Origin: Pontimonas sp.
Lineage (GTDB): Bacteria; Actinomycetota; Actinomycetes; Actinomycetales; Microbacteriaceae
Reading direction: 5' to 3'
Length of the DNA stretch: 18,992 nt
Assembly (NCBI GenBank): GCA_021741945.1
Contig: JAIOWV010000010.1
Location: 1-18,992, forward strand
The notes beneath the pieces were generated by a model. The model was not told the origin of the DNA. It worked only from the letters and a program-made list of their open reading frames with translations, and did no database searches. This document shows, in pieces, positions 1 to 7,508 of the stretch; the stretch's first letter is position 1, and each line of letters begins with the position of its first letter. The position numbers and the translations under genes were made by a program.

Positions 1-1380
1 CTCCTGGATGCGAGGACCGGTGGTGACCATTTCCTCTAGCTGGCCAGGAAGTTTATGAAGGTCATCGGCAAGCGCCGCTGATTCCTTGGCACTGAGCAAG
101 CCTCTGGCTTGCCCTAAATACATGCCAAGCAGGTAGCAGGCCACAACCTGGGCCAGGAACGCTTTCGTGGAGGCAACAGCCACCTCCGGTCCCGCGTGGG
201 TATAGAGCGCGGCACCGGATTCACGGGGAATGGTGGCGCCCTGGGTGTTACAAATCGAGAGAGTCTTAGCCCCGCGCTCTGCCGCGTAGCGCACGGCCAT
301 CAAGGTGTCCATGGTTTCACCAGACTGGCTAACCGAGACAATCAAGGTGTGCTCGTCAATAGCTGGCTCGCGGTAACGGAACTCGTGGGAGAGCTCAAGC
401 GCAACCGGAATACCCGACCACTTTTCAATCGCGTAGACGCCCACCATGGAGGCGTAAGCAGCCGTCCCACAGGCGACAAAGATAATTCGATTGATGGCGC
501 TGCCATCCCCAATCAGCCCATCGAGTTCCGGGAGAACGACTGTTCCGTCCTCGCCAAGGCGTCCGCGAATGGTGTTGGCCACGGCTTCTGGTTCTTCAGA
601 GATTTCCTTGGCCATAAAGCTTGACCAACCACCCTTGTCAGCTGCAGAGGCATCCCAGTCAATCTCGAAGGGTGCTGCCTCAACGGGGTCACCATCGAAG
701 GTGATCACACTGACTTCTGTGGAGCGCAGGGTGACAATCTGGTCTTGACCAAGCGCCATGGCCTTCTTTGTGTAGGCAACAAAGGCGGCAACATCGGAGC
801 CTAGGAAGTTTTCTCCCTCGCCAAGCCCCACCACCAATGGCGAATTGCGCCTAGCGCCCACGACGACCCCTGGTTCGTCCTGGTGGACGACCAACAGGGT
901 GAACGCGCCCTCAAGGCGTGCAACAACCTCTTGCATGGCCTTGGTGAGATCGCCGTGTTGCCGGTAACTGCGTCCCACCATCAGGGCTGCAACCTCGGAA
1001 TCGGTTTCGCTCAGGAACTCTTCGCCCTCGGCAAGCAGCTCCTGCTTGAGCTCGTGGAAGTTTTCAATGATGCCGTTGTGAATCAATGCCAATTTGCCCC
1101 CATCACCGAGGTGAGGGTGGGCATTGCCATCAGTGGGACCACCGTGGGTCGCCCACCTGGTGTGCGCAATACCGGTGTGGCCTTCAGGCAGCGGCTGCTG
1201 GCCTAAATCGTCACTCAGAATGCCGAGTTTTCCGGAGCGCTTGTGAGAAACCAAGCCTTGATTCGGGGTGACAATGGCGACACCGGCGGAGTCATAACCG
1301 CGGTATTCGAGGCGCCTCAGACCGCCAAGAAGGACCTCAATAGAGGACCTCTCACCGACGTAGCCGACAATTCCACACAT
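1..1380 (-). CDS. glmS: Glutamine--fructose-6-phosphate aminotransferase (3' end cut off by window)
   Basis: GlmS makes glucosamine-6-phosphate from fructose-6-phosphate and glutamine, the first step towards UDP-GlcNAc for peptidoglycan. Translating the minus strand from the ATG at 1380 gives an open frame of 460 codons to the window edge. It begins MCGIVGYVGERSSIEVLLGG, with the N-terminal nucleophile Cys2 of class II glutaminases, followed by RRLEYRGYDSAG, the RWATHG motif and the HNGIIENF motif. The sugar isomerase (SIS) half follows with CGTAAY, SQSGETMDT and ASTKAF. Full GlmS is about 610 residues, so roughly 150 C-terminal residues lie outside the window. It diverges from coaA, and glmM of the same pathway lies beyond coaA. 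A TAGACT -10 ends 7 nt before the ATG and no Shine-Dalgarno fits, so the transcript may be leaderless. The identification is firm. Confidence 0.97.
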   Translation of the reverse strand, partial: MCGIVGYVGERSSIEVLLGGLRRLEYRGYDSAGVAIVTPNQGLVSHKRSGKLGILSDDLGQQPLPEGHTGIAHTRWATHGGPTDGNAHPHLGDGGKLALIHNGIIENFHELKQELLAEGEEFLSETDSEVAALMVGRSYRQHGDLTKAMQEVVARLEGAFTLLVVHQDEPGVVVGARRNSPLVVGLGEGENFLGSDVAAFVAYTKKAMALGQDQIVTLRSTEVSVITFDGDPVEAAPFEIDWDASAADKGGWSSFMAKEISEEPEAVANTIRGRLGEDGTVVLPELDGLIGDGSAINRIIFVACGTAAYASMVGVYAIEKWSGIPVALELSHEFRYREPAIDEHTLIVSVSQSGETMDTLMAVRYAAERGAKTLSICNTQGATIPRESGAALYTHAGPEVAVASTKAFLAQVVACYLLGMYLGQARGLLSAKESAALADDLHKLPGQLEEMVTTGPRIQE

Positions 1381-1387
1381 GACTGCG

Positions 1388-1393
1388 AGTCTA
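1388..1393 (-). promoter_or_regulatory. -10 element of glmS, probable leaderless start
   Basis: On the minus strand TAGACT is followed by 7 nt and then the glmS ATG. A transcript starting at the usual distance would begin at or next to the start codon. No convincing -35 is visible. The 54-bp gap also carries the coaA promoter, so the two upstream regions must overlap. Confidence 0.5.
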
Positions 1394-1422
1394 GGCGATG
1401 GGCGTCCAGAGAGCCGGCGCAC

Positions 1423-1428
1423 TACCCT
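1423..1428 (+). promoter_or_regulatory. -10 element of coaA, probable leaderless start
   Basis: TACCCT (TAnnnT type) ends 6 nt before the ATG at 1435. No Shine-Dalgarno sequence precedes the ATG. The -35 is not recognisable. Together this suggests a leaderless coaA mRNA, by inference from spacing only. Confidence 0.4.
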
Positions 1429-1434
1429 GGTGTG

Positions 1435-2382
1435 ATGGCCCACGCGTCCACCGGTCTCGACAACGGCAGCCCGTTTGTTGACTATGACCGAGCCAGTTGG
1501 GCAGAGCTTGCCCCTCGTTCACCTCTGCCACTCACGGAGGATGATCTTGCGCGGGTGCGCTCCGCCGGCGACATGCTCGATGCGAATGAAGTCACTGAGG
1601 TCTATCAACCACTGGCGAGACTGTTGGCCCTCTACGTGGAGGGCTCACGCCACCTCCACTACATGACCCGGCAGTTCCTAGGTGATGATCTCCGCCACAC
1701 CCCCTTCATCATCGGAATTGCCGGCAGCGTCGCTGTCGGCAAATCCACCACTTCTCGAGTTCTGAAAACTTTGCTCGAGAGAAACCCCGACACCCCGAAC
1801 GTCGCTTTGATCGCCACAGATGGATTCTTGCTTCCCCTGGCAGAGCTCAAGAAAAAGGGGCTGCTCGAGCGCAAAGGCTTCCCGGAAAGCTATGACCGAC
1901 GGGCTTTACTGCGTTTTGTGTCGCGGATTAAGAGCGGCGTCTCCCCCGTTGCCGCCCCGGTCTATTCACACCTGCTCTATGACAGGGTTCCCGACCAAAC
2001 CGAAGAGATCTCCCACCCCGACATCGTCATCATCGAGGGACTCAACGTCTTGGCTCCACCGGCCACAAACTCGGCTCTCGCCGTGAGCGACCTTTTTGAT
2101 TTCAGCATCTATGTCGACGCGAGGACTTCAGATATCGCTGCCTGGTATGAGGAGCGCTTTCTCCACCTTCAGCAAGGCGCATTTAGCGACCCTCGCAGCT
2201 ACTTCCACCGCTATGCAAGCCTGAGTGAGGCCGAAGCTCGCGCCGAGGCTAAGCGGCTCTGGAGCACCATCAATGAGCCAAACCTGCACGACAATATTTT
2301 GCCCACCAGGCCCCGTGCATCTCTGGTCCTCCAGAAAGACTCAGACCACCGAGTCAACAAGATTTCTCTGCGGCGTATTTAG
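1435..2382 (+). CDS. coaA: Pantothenate kinase, type I
   Basis: CoaA phosphorylates pantothenate with ATP, the first committed step of coenzyme A synthesis. The 315-residue product matches the usual type I length. The P-loop GSVAVGKST is at residues 97-105 with catalytic Lys103. After it come TDGFL, the KKGLLERKGFPESYD segment, the APVYSHLLYD substrate loop and IIEGLNVL, all typical of this family. The frame stays open upstream to 1243, but that part is antisense to glmS and does not resemble CoaA. The ATG at 1435 gives the family N-terminus; the GTG directly before it at 1432 is an alternative. The gene is the only plus-strand gene in the left half. It converges on glmM, the two TAG/TAA stop codons overlapping by 3 nt within a 4-nt gene overlap. 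Confidence 0.96.
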   Translation: MAHASTGLDNGSPFVDYDRASWAELAPRSPLPLTEDDLARVRSAGDMLDANEVTEVYQPLARLLALYVEGSRHLHYMTRQFLGDDLRHTPFIIGIAGSVAVGKSTTSRVLKTLLERNPDTPNVALIATDGFLLPLAELKKKGLLERKGFPESYDRRALLRFVSRIKSGVSPVAAPVYSHLLYDRVPDQTEEISHPDIVIIEGLNVLAPPATNSALAVSDLFDFSIYVDARTSDIAAWYEERFLHLQQGAFSDPRSYFHRYASLSEAEARAEAKRLWSTINEPNLHDNILPTRPRASLVLQKDSDHRVNKISLRRI

Positions 2383-3740
2383 ATCGCCAGCTGAGTTCGA
2401 ACGACCTCCACCAGGCGATCTGCCATCTGGTGGGCGGTGTGCTCATCGGCGGCCTCAACCATGACCCGCACGAGCGCTTCGGTGCCAGAGGGCCTCAACA
2501 ACACCCGACCACTATCGCCAAGCTCGGCTTCAATTGCCGCAACAGTCGCAGCGACAACCTCGTCCTTGGCCAAACGGGAGCGATCAACTCCAGACACGTT
2601 CTTCAAGACCTGGGGGAACACGTCCATGACATCAGCGAGCTCAGCCAGCGTGCGCCCGGTGCGAACAACCTCTCTGGCCAGTTGAAGGCCCGTCAGGATG
2701 CCATCACCGGTGGTCGCGTGCTTACTCATAATGATGTGACCGGACTGCTCTCCTCCAAGGCTCAGGCCTTCGGCAGCAAGCTCTTCCAACACATAGCGGT
2801 CACCAACCGCGGTCTCCTTGAGAGCAATCCCGTGGGCCTCCATCGCCTTCCGAAGGCCCAGGTTCGACATGACCGTGGCGACCAGGGTGTCCCTCGCTAG
2901 GGTCCCAGCCTCCTTCATGGACACCGCAAGGATGGCCATGATGTGGTCGCCATCAATAACGCGTCCGAGGTGATCAATCGCTAGCGCCCGATCGGCGTCA
3001 CCATCGTGGGCAATGCCAAAATCGGCTCCGAGGGAGAGCACCGCTTCCTGGAGTGGCTCCAGGTGAGTGGATCCGTAGCCCTTGTTGATGTTCAAACCAT
3101 CGGGCTCACTACCAATTACTGTGACCGTTGCGCCCGCATCACGGAACACGCGAGGGGAAATACCAGAGGCTGCGCCGTGGGCGCAGTCAACGACAACGTG
3201 GAGTCCTTCAAGGCTGCGATCTAGAGCCGCCAGCAGGTGAAGGACATAACGGTCTTCCGCATCCGCAAAGCGGGTAATGCGTCCCACACCATCGCCCGTG
3301 GGAGCAAGCGGTGGCTCCGACATCGCTGCTTCGATACGGTCTTCGACCTCGTCGGGGAGCTTTGTCCCACCAAAAGAGAAGAACTTGATTCCGTTGTCCG
3401 GTGCTGGGTTGTGAGAGGCGGAAACCATCACACCAAAATCAAAATTGCCGTCCTTCACGAGGAAGGCTGCCGCAGGCGTGGGAACGACACCCGCGTCAAA
3501 GACATCGATACCCGAGCTAGCTAACCCCGCCGATACGGCGGAAGCCAGAAACTGGCCTGAGACCCTGGGGTCTCGTGCCACAACGGCCCTGGGTCTGCGG
3601 CCCTCAGCCTTAAGCTCCTCGGCGTGACGACCCTTGGTGAGCACAACGGCAGCGCTTTGGCATAGGCGCACGACAAGGTCCGCGGTGAGCTCGCCATTGG
3701 CGAGACCCCGGACCCCGTCGGTGCCAAATAAGCGACCCAT
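2379..3740 (-). CDS. glmM: Phosphoglucosamine mutase
   Basis: GlmM converts glucosamine-6-phosphate to glucosamine-1-phosphate, the step after GlmS in UDP-GlcNAc synthesis, via a phosphoserine enzyme. The 453-residue protein has the usual length and four domains of the alpha-D-phosphohexomutase superfamily. It starts GRLFGTDGVRG. The active-site loop VSASHNP has Ser109 as the phosphorylated residue. The metal loop DGDADR is at 246-251, the sugar loop GEQSGH at about 330-335, and the phosphate loop RPSGTE at 416-421. It follows rpsI after 24 nt and is probably cotranscribed with rplM-rpsI, an arrangement common in Actinobacteria. The Shine-Dalgarno is weak. Identification is firm. Confidence 0.97.
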   Translation of the reverse strand: MGRLFGTDGVRGLANGELTADLVVRLCQSAAVVLTKGRHAEELKAEGRRPRAVVARDPRVSGQFLASAVSAGLASSGIDVFDAGVVPTPAAAFLVKDGNFDFGVMVSASHNPAPDNGIKFFSFGGTKLPDEVEDRIEAAMSEPPLAPTGDGVGRITRFADAEDRYVLHLLAALDRSLEGLHVVVDCAHGAASGISPRVFRDAGATVTVIGSEPDGLNINKGYGSTHLEPLQEAVLSLGADFGIAHDGDADRALAIDHLGRVIDGDHIMAILAVSMKEAGTLARDTLVATVMSNLGLRKAMEAHGIALKETAVGDRYVLEELAAEGLSLGGEQSGHIIMSKHATTGDGILTGLQLAREVVRTGRTLAELADVMDVFPQVLKNVSGVDRSRLAKDEVVAATVAAIEAELGDSGRVLLRPSGTEALVRVMVEAADEHTAHQMADRLVEVVRTQLAI

Positions 3741-3764
3741 CGGTGCGACCCGTCGTGGAAGCGA

Positions 3765-4268
3765 TTAACGCTTCGAGTACTGAGGTGCCTTACGGGCTTT
3801 CTTGAGACCGGCCTTCTTACGCTCTTTCACACGTGAATCCCTGGTGAGGAATCCAGACTTCTTGAGCGAGGGACGGTTGTTCTCTTCGTCGATCAGGTTC
3901 AACGCACGAGCGATACCCAGACGCAGTGCACCAGCCTGGCCGGAGGGGCCACCGCCGGTGATGCGTGCGACAACGTCGTAGCTGCCACCAAGGTCAAGAA
4001 CCGTGAACGGGTCGTTGATTAGCTGCTGGTGAAGCTTGTTGGGGAAGTACTGCTCAAGTGTGCGGCCGTTCACGGTGTAGTTTCCAGTGCCTGGAACCAA
4101 GCGAACGCGGGCAATTGCCTGCTTACGGCGGCCCACAGCGTTGCCACCCACGGTGAGGGCAGGGCGGGGCTTCTTCTCAACAACTGTGTTAGCAGGAGTC
4201 TCGGTGGTGTAAGTCTCGGGAATCTCCACAGGTGCTGCGGCTTCCACGGTCTCTTCTGGCTTGTCCAT
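3765..4268 (-). CDS. rpsI: 30S ribosomal protein S9 with acidic N-terminal extension
   Basis: S9 binds 16S rRNA in the small-subunit head; its C-terminal tail reaches the P-site tRNA. The 167-residue product is longer than the roughly 130-residue core. Residues 1 to about 40 are an acidic Glu/Thr/Pro/Ala extension (EETVEAAAPVEIPET), and the S9 core begins near GGNAVGRRKQAIARVRL. The motif ITGGGPSGQAGALRLGIARA and the invariant C-terminal QYSKR are present. An AAGGA Shine-Dalgarno lies before the ATG. The gene follows rplM after 25 nt, the universal L13-S9 pair. Acidic S9 extensions are known in Actinobacteria; what this one does is not known to me. Confidence 0.97.
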   Translation of the reverse strand: MDKPEETVEAAAPVEIPETYTTETPANTVVEKKPRPALTVGGNAVGRRKQAIARVRLVPGTGNYTVNGRTLEQYFPNKLHQQLINDPFTVLDLGGSYDVVARITGGGPSGQAGALRLGIARALNLIDEENNRPSLKKSGFLTRDSRVKERKKAGLKKARKAPQYSKR

Positions 4269-4293
4269 TTTTTATGTCCTTAAGGCTCTAGCG

Positions 4294-4740
4294 CTACTGC
4301 GCGATCTGGTCGAGAGAGTAGGGCTTAGGCAATTGAGCCTGGTGAGGGTGATCGGCACCCGCATAGACCTTGAGCTTGTCCATCTGGGCGCGACCAAGGG
4401 TGTTCTTAGGGAGCATTCCGCGAACCGCTTTTTCCACGGCACGAACGGGGTTCTTCTCCAGAAGATCTGCATAGCTGGTGGCGGTGAGTCCGCCCGGGAA
4501 ACCCGAGTGGCGGTAGGCCATCTTCTGAGTCAACTTGGACCCTGTGAGCGCAACCTTCTCCGCGTTCACAATGATGACGTGGTCGCCCATGTCCATGTGA
4601 GGAGCAAAGGTCGGCTTGTGCTTGCCGCGCAGAAGAGCGGCGGTGTGGGACGCAAGGCGTCCCAGAACCACGTCAGTGGCGTCGATTACCAGCCAGTTGC
4701 GCTGAACATCAGCAGGCTTGGGTGAAAATGTGCGCGTCAT
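4294..4740 (-). CDS. rplM: 50S ribosomal protein L13
   Basis: L13 is an early-assembling 23S rRNA-binding protein. The 148-residue product has the normal length and shows RNWLVIDATDVVLGRLAS, the GDHVIIVNAEKV strand and AVRGMLPKNTLGR. The start is fixed by an AAAGGA Shine-Dalgarno about 8 nt upstream of the ATG at 4740. It is the first gene of an rplM-rpsI-glmM transcript. A well-formed promoter lies at 4861-4889 and a hairpin-rich leader of about 115 nt precedes the ORF, which suggests control at the mRNA level (inference). Confidence 0.97.
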   Translation of the reverse strand: MTRTFSPKPADVQRNWLVIDATDVVLGRLASHTAALLRGKHKPTFAPHMDMGDHVIIVNAEKVALTGSKLTQKMAYRHSGFPGGLTATSYADLLEKNPVRAVEKAVRGMLPKNTLGRAQMDKLKVYAGADHPHQAQLPKPYSLDQIAQ

Positions 4741-4775
4741 GCGACATTCCTTTACGGTTCGAGGAGTTCGTGAAT

Positions 4776-4850
4776 CCCACTCCGGTGGGCGTTCTCGTCA
4801 GAGAACTACCCGGTGGAGGGCTCAACCAAGTGCACAGTCGGCGACTGGCA
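4776..4850 (-). ncRNA. Candidate structured 5' leader of rplM-rpsI mRNA
   Basis: Three consecutive hairpins can be read in the minus-strand transcript. The first, 4850-4831, is an 8-bp stem with one bulged U around a GCC loop (TGCCAGTC/GACTGTGCA). The second, 4806-4791, is GTTCTC-TGAC-GAGAAC, a perfect 6-bp stem. The third, 4789-4776, is CCCAC-CGGA-GTGGG, a perfect 5-bp stem. They lie between the predicted start site near 4855 and the rplM Shine-Dalgarno. L13 leaders with autoregulatory function are known in Firmicutes (Rfam L13 leader). Whether this one is homologous or functional is inference. Confidence 0.45.
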
Positions 4851-4860
4851 CCAGCCTCCC

Positions 4861-4889
4861 AGCTTAGAGGACATAACCACAGGGGTCAA
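4861..4889 (-). promoter_or_regulatory. Promoter of rplM-rpsI operon
   Basis: On the minus strand TTGACC (4889-4884) is separated by exactly 17 bp from TAAGCT (4866-4861), a near-consensus sigma-70-type promoter. The -35 hexamer contains the TGA stop codon of the upstream truA (4886-4888). Transcription would start near 4855, about 115 nt before the rplM ATG. Confidence 0.75.
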
Positions 4890-5719
4890 TCCGGGTCAGC
4901 AGCTCTCCTGTTCCGCGTCAGAGCAGCTCGCTCGGCTAGCTCCGCGTCGTCCGGATAAGCAATCGACACGAGCGCCAGCCCGTGTGGAGGCATGATGACG
5001 AAGTCACTCGTCCTCTTCTTCGCCTCGCGAATGGCCAGGACCTGCGCGATGGTGAGTTTTCCGCGCCCCACAGCCACTGCAGCTCCCACTAGTGCGCGCA
5101 CCATGGAGTGACAAAAAGCATCGGCGGTGATCGTTGCGACCATGACCCCGTCGTGATCACGGACCCACTCATAAGACTGAAGCTCACGGATAGTTGTTGC
5201 GCCAACACGGGGTCGGCAAAACGCAGCCCAATCATGGAGCCCCACGAGTTGGTGCCCGAGCTCCACCATGGCGTCAAAATCGAGCGGGTAGGTGTTCTGA
5301 ACGGTGAAGGCGCGGTGCAGAGGATTGTTCACCGCCTGCAAGTCAGCGATCCGGTACTGGTAGGTCCGAGACAGAGGGGAAAACCTCGCGTCGAACCCTT
5401 CGGGGGCGAGTGAAATCCCTTTGATGGTGATCGGTTCCTGGCGTAGGGCGCCCTGAACCTTCTTGCCCAGGTTCGCCAGCCCCGCGGTGCTGAGCTCTAC
5501 CCCTTCGGGAAGATCAAAGTGACACACTTGCCCGAGCGCGTGAACCCCAGCGTCAGTGCGCCCGGCGACCACGGTGCGAACTAGAGAGCGATCAATCCGA
5601 AGCGTTGTGGCTAGAGCCTGTTCCAGCTCGTTCTGCACGGTTTTCAAGCGGGGTTGAATACCCCAGCCTGAATAACCGCCGCCCGCATAGGCGAGGTCAA
5701 TACGAAGCCGGGTTCTCAC
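4886..5719 (-). CDS. truA: tRNA pseudouridine(38-40) synthase
   Basis: TruA converts uridines 38-40 of the tRNA anticodon stem-loop to pseudouridine. The 277-residue product has the usual length. Residues 7-20 (IDLAYAGGGYSGWG) form the typical first strand, and the catalytic Asp56 sits in AGRTDAGVHALGQVCHFD. Later blocks FSPLSRTYQYRI, FCRPR and FCHSMVRALVGAAVAVGRG also match. The start is a GTG at 5719. A TACACT -10 ends 7 nt before it, so translation may be leaderless. It follows rplQ, the common rpoA-rplQ-truA order. Its TGA stop is inside the -35 of the rplM promoter. Confidence 0.96.
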   Translation of the reverse strand: MRTRLRIDLAYAGGGYSGWGIQPRLKTVQNELEQALATTLRIDRSLVRTVVAGRTDAGVHALGQVCHFDLPEGVELSTAGLANLGKKVQGALRQEPITIKGISLAPEGFDARFSPLSRTYQYRIADLQAVNNPLHRAFTVQNTYPLDFDAMVELGHQLVGLHDWAAFCRPRVGATTIRELQSYEWVRDHDGVMVATITADAFCHSMVRALVGAAVAVGRGKLTIAQVLAIREAKKRTSDFVIMPPHGLALVSIAYPDDAELAERAALTRNRRAADPD

Positions 5720-5726
5720 CTCAGAC

Positions 5727-5732
5727 AGTGTA
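5727..5732 (-). promoter_or_regulatory. -10 element of truA, probable leaderless start
   Basis: TACACT on the minus strand is followed by 7 nt and the truA GTG start, the same spacing as at glmS. This would let truA be expressed independently of rplQ read-through. No clear -35 is seen. Confidence 0.4.
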
Positions 5733-5755
5733 GAGCCGAGGGTAGAAACTCTGAA

Positions 5756-6046
5756 CTACTTGGACTCTTCTTCTGCAGGAGCCTCATCAGCGGCCTCAGC
5801 TGCTGGTTCCTCAGCTGCTGGTTCTTCCGCAGCGGGTTCCTCAGCTGGTGCCTCGTCGGCCGCAGGAGCTTCCTCAACAACGTCCTCTGCGGGGGCTTCG
5901 GTGGTCTCTTCCACCGCTACCTCCACTGATTCCGTGGTCTCCTCAGCAGCCTCAACCGTGTCGAGCTCTTCAACAACCTCAGTGGCTGCCTCTGCGGCAA
6001 CAACAGTGGGCTTCTCGGGCTCAGGCTTGGCCTTCTTGGTCTTTGG
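5756..6046 (-). other. In-frame C-terminal extension of L17 lying beyond an amber codon
   Basis: Directly after the rplQ TAG (6049-6047) the same frame stays open for 96 codons to a TAG at 5756-5758. It encodes a lysine-rich start (PKTKKAKPEPEKP) followed by an acidic Glu/Ala/Pro/Val tail with tandem EEPAA repeats, ending EEESK. Actinobacterial L17 proteins commonly carry such a tail fused to the core. No ATG occurs in this frame and no ribosome binding site is visible, so a separate gene is unlikely. The stretch is therefore either a tail lost by a recent nonsense mutation, an artefact of a single-base sequencing error, or a read-through product. It fills nearly all of the roughly 330-bp gap that would otherwise separate rplQ and truA. 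Confidence 0.7.
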
Positions 6047-6415
6047 CTACGGGTTCACGGGCGCGAGAACGAGCTCGATCACTGCCATGGGGGCGTTGTC
6101 ACCCTTGCGGTAACCGGTCTTGACGATGCGGGTGTATCCACCTTCACGCTTGTCAACCAGAGGGGCGATCTCCATGAAGAGCTTGTGCACAGCCGACTTG
6201 TCACGGATGATTGTCATCACGCGACGCCTGGCGTGCAGGTCACCGCGCTTTGCGAAGGTGACCATGCGCTCAGCCAAGGGACGCAGGCGCTTGGCCTTCG
6301 TCTCGGTGGTCTGGATGCGTCCGTGGGTGAACAGGGCGGTAGCCAGGTTCGCCAGCATCAAGCGCTCGTGGGCAGGTCCGCCTCCGAGGCGGGGTCCTTT
6401 AGTGGGCTTAGGCAT
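6047..6415 (-). CDS. rplQ: 50S ribosomal protein L17 (core, ends at in-frame TAG)
   Basis: L17 sits near the exit of the 50S peptide tunnel. The 122-residue frame covers the whole conserved core: PKPTKGPRLGGGPAHERLM at the N-terminus, the RIQTTETKAKRLRPLAERM block and GGYTRIVKTGYRKGDNAPMA, ending IELVLAPVNP. It terminates at a TAG at 6047-6049, but the same frame continues open for 96 more codons of typical acidic L17 tail (see 5756-6046). Read through, the protein would be 219 residues. The core alone should be a functional L17, since many bacteria have only this. Position between rpoA and truA is canonical. Confidence 0.95.
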   Translation of the reverse strand: MPKPTKGPRLGGGPAHERLMLANLATALFTHGRIQTTETKAKRLRPLAERMVTFAKRGDLHARRRVMTIIRDKSAVHKLFMEIAPLVDKREGGYTRIVKTGYRKGDNAPMAVIELVLAPVNP

Positions 6416-6446
6416 TGTTGTGTTCTCTTCCGTGTGTCACGCTGAG

Positions 6447-6462
6447 CGGTGGGAAACCACCG
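6447..6462 (-). other. Hairpin in rpoA-rplQ spacer
   Basis: CGGTGG-TTTC-CCACCG on the transcript is a perfect 6-bp stem with a 4-nt loop, beginning 2 nt after the rpoA stop codon. No T-run follows, so it is more likely a processing or stability element than a terminator. Confidence 0.4.
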
Positions 6463-6464
6463 AT

Positions 6465-7457
6465 TTAGTACTCTTCTTCTGATTCCAGGCCGCTGTAGAA
6501 CGCTGCGCCATCGAATCCGGGCATGGGGTCCTTCAACGACAGGCCCATTTCGACCAACTTGTCGCGAACCTCGTCAACGGACTTCTGTCCGAAGTTACGA
6601 ATGTTCATGAGCTGGTGCTCAGAGAGAGCAACCAATTCGCTGACCGTGTTGATGCCTTCACGCTTGAGGCAGTTGTAGCTGCGCACAGACAGGTCGAGGC
6701 TCTCAATGGGCATGGCCATTTCGCTGGACAGAGCGGCCTCAACAGGAGCAGGTCCGATCTCGATACCCTCGGCCTCAGCGTTCAGGTCGCGGGCGAGACC
6801 GAAGAGCTCAACGAGGGTGCGACCAGAGGACGCAACAGCATCCTTGGGGCTCATCGAAGGCTTGGTCTCGACATCGACCACGAGGCGGTCGAAGTCGGTG
6901 CGCTCACCGGCACGAGTTGCCTCCACGCGGTAGGTGACCTTGAGGACTGGCGAGTAGATCGAGTCGATCGGGATCTGACCGGCTTCGGCATACTCGTTGC
7001 GGTTCTGAACCGAGGAAACGTAGCCACGACCGCGCTCAATGGTGAGCTCGAGCTCGAAGCTAGCCTTGTCGTTCAGGGTCGCGATGTGGAGTTCAGGGTT
7101 GTGCACCTCGACACCGGCAGGAGCCTGGATGTCAGCAGCGGTCACAACGCCACCCCCCTGCTTGCGCAAGTAAGCAGTGATGGGCTCGTCGTGCTCGCTG
7201 GAGACGACGAGGTTCTTGATGTTCAAAATGATCTCGGTGACGTCTTCTTTCACGCCAGCAATGGTCGAGAACTCGTGGAGAACTCCATCCAGACGAATGC
7301 TGGTGACAGCGGCGCCAGGGATCGAGGACAAGAGAGTCCTGCGCATGGAGTTACCCAGTGTGTAACCAAAACCGGGCTCCAAGGGCTCAATGATGAAGGC
7401 TGAGCGGAACTCGGAGATTTTTTCTTCTGTGAGGGTGGGGCGTTGTGCAATGAGCAC
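6465..7457 (-). CDS. rpoA: RNA polymerase subunit alpha
   Basis: The alpha subunit dimerises to nucleate RNA polymerase assembly, and its C-terminal domain contacts UP elements and activators. The 330-residue product has the usual length. The N-terminal domain runs to about residue 230, with EPGFGYTLGNSMRRTLLSS at 27-45 as the dimer helix region. The alpha-CTD spans about 248-308, with RSYNCLKREGINTV; Arg259 corresponds to the DNA-contacting Arg265 of E. coli. The tail is acidic (LESEEEY). Start is a GTG at 7457 with an AAAGGA Shine-Dalgarno 8-9 nt upstream. No rpsD lies between rpsK and rpoA. This is known in some actinobacteria. Confidence 0.98.
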   Translation of the reverse strand: MLIAQRPTLTEEKISEFRSAFIIEPLEPGFGYTLGNSMRRTLLSSIPGAAVTSIRLDGVLHEFSTIAGVKEDVTEIILNIKNLVVSSEHDEPITAYLRKQGGGVVTAADIQAPAGVEVHNPELHIATLNDKASFELELTIERGRGYVSSVQNRNEYAEAGQIPIDSIYSPVLKVTYRVEATRAGERTDFDRLVVDVETKPSMSPKDAVASSGRTLVELFGLARDLNAEAEGIEIGPAPVEAALSSEMAMPIESLDLSVRSYNCLKREGINTVSELVALSEHQLMNIRNFGQKSVDEVRDKLVEMGLSLKDPMPGFDGAAFYSGLESEEEY

Positions 7458-7508
7458 TGTGGTTTCCTTTCGGCAAAGTGTCCGCTATATGACACTCGGT
7501 TGAGGATT

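Noticed and set aside
1243..1434. Upstream extension of the coaA frame
   Set aside because: Antisense to the conserved N-terminus of glmS; CoaA homologues begin near the ATG at 1435.
5760..6113. Plus-strand Ser/Ala-rich frame opposite the L17 tail
   Set aside because: A mirror of the Glu/Ala/Pro repeat; the minus frame continues the L17 protein and explains the region better.
6615..7403. Plus-strand open frame of 262 codons opposite rpoA
   Set aside because: Lies wholly inside rpoA on the opposite strand; no recognisable domain and no ribosome binding site.
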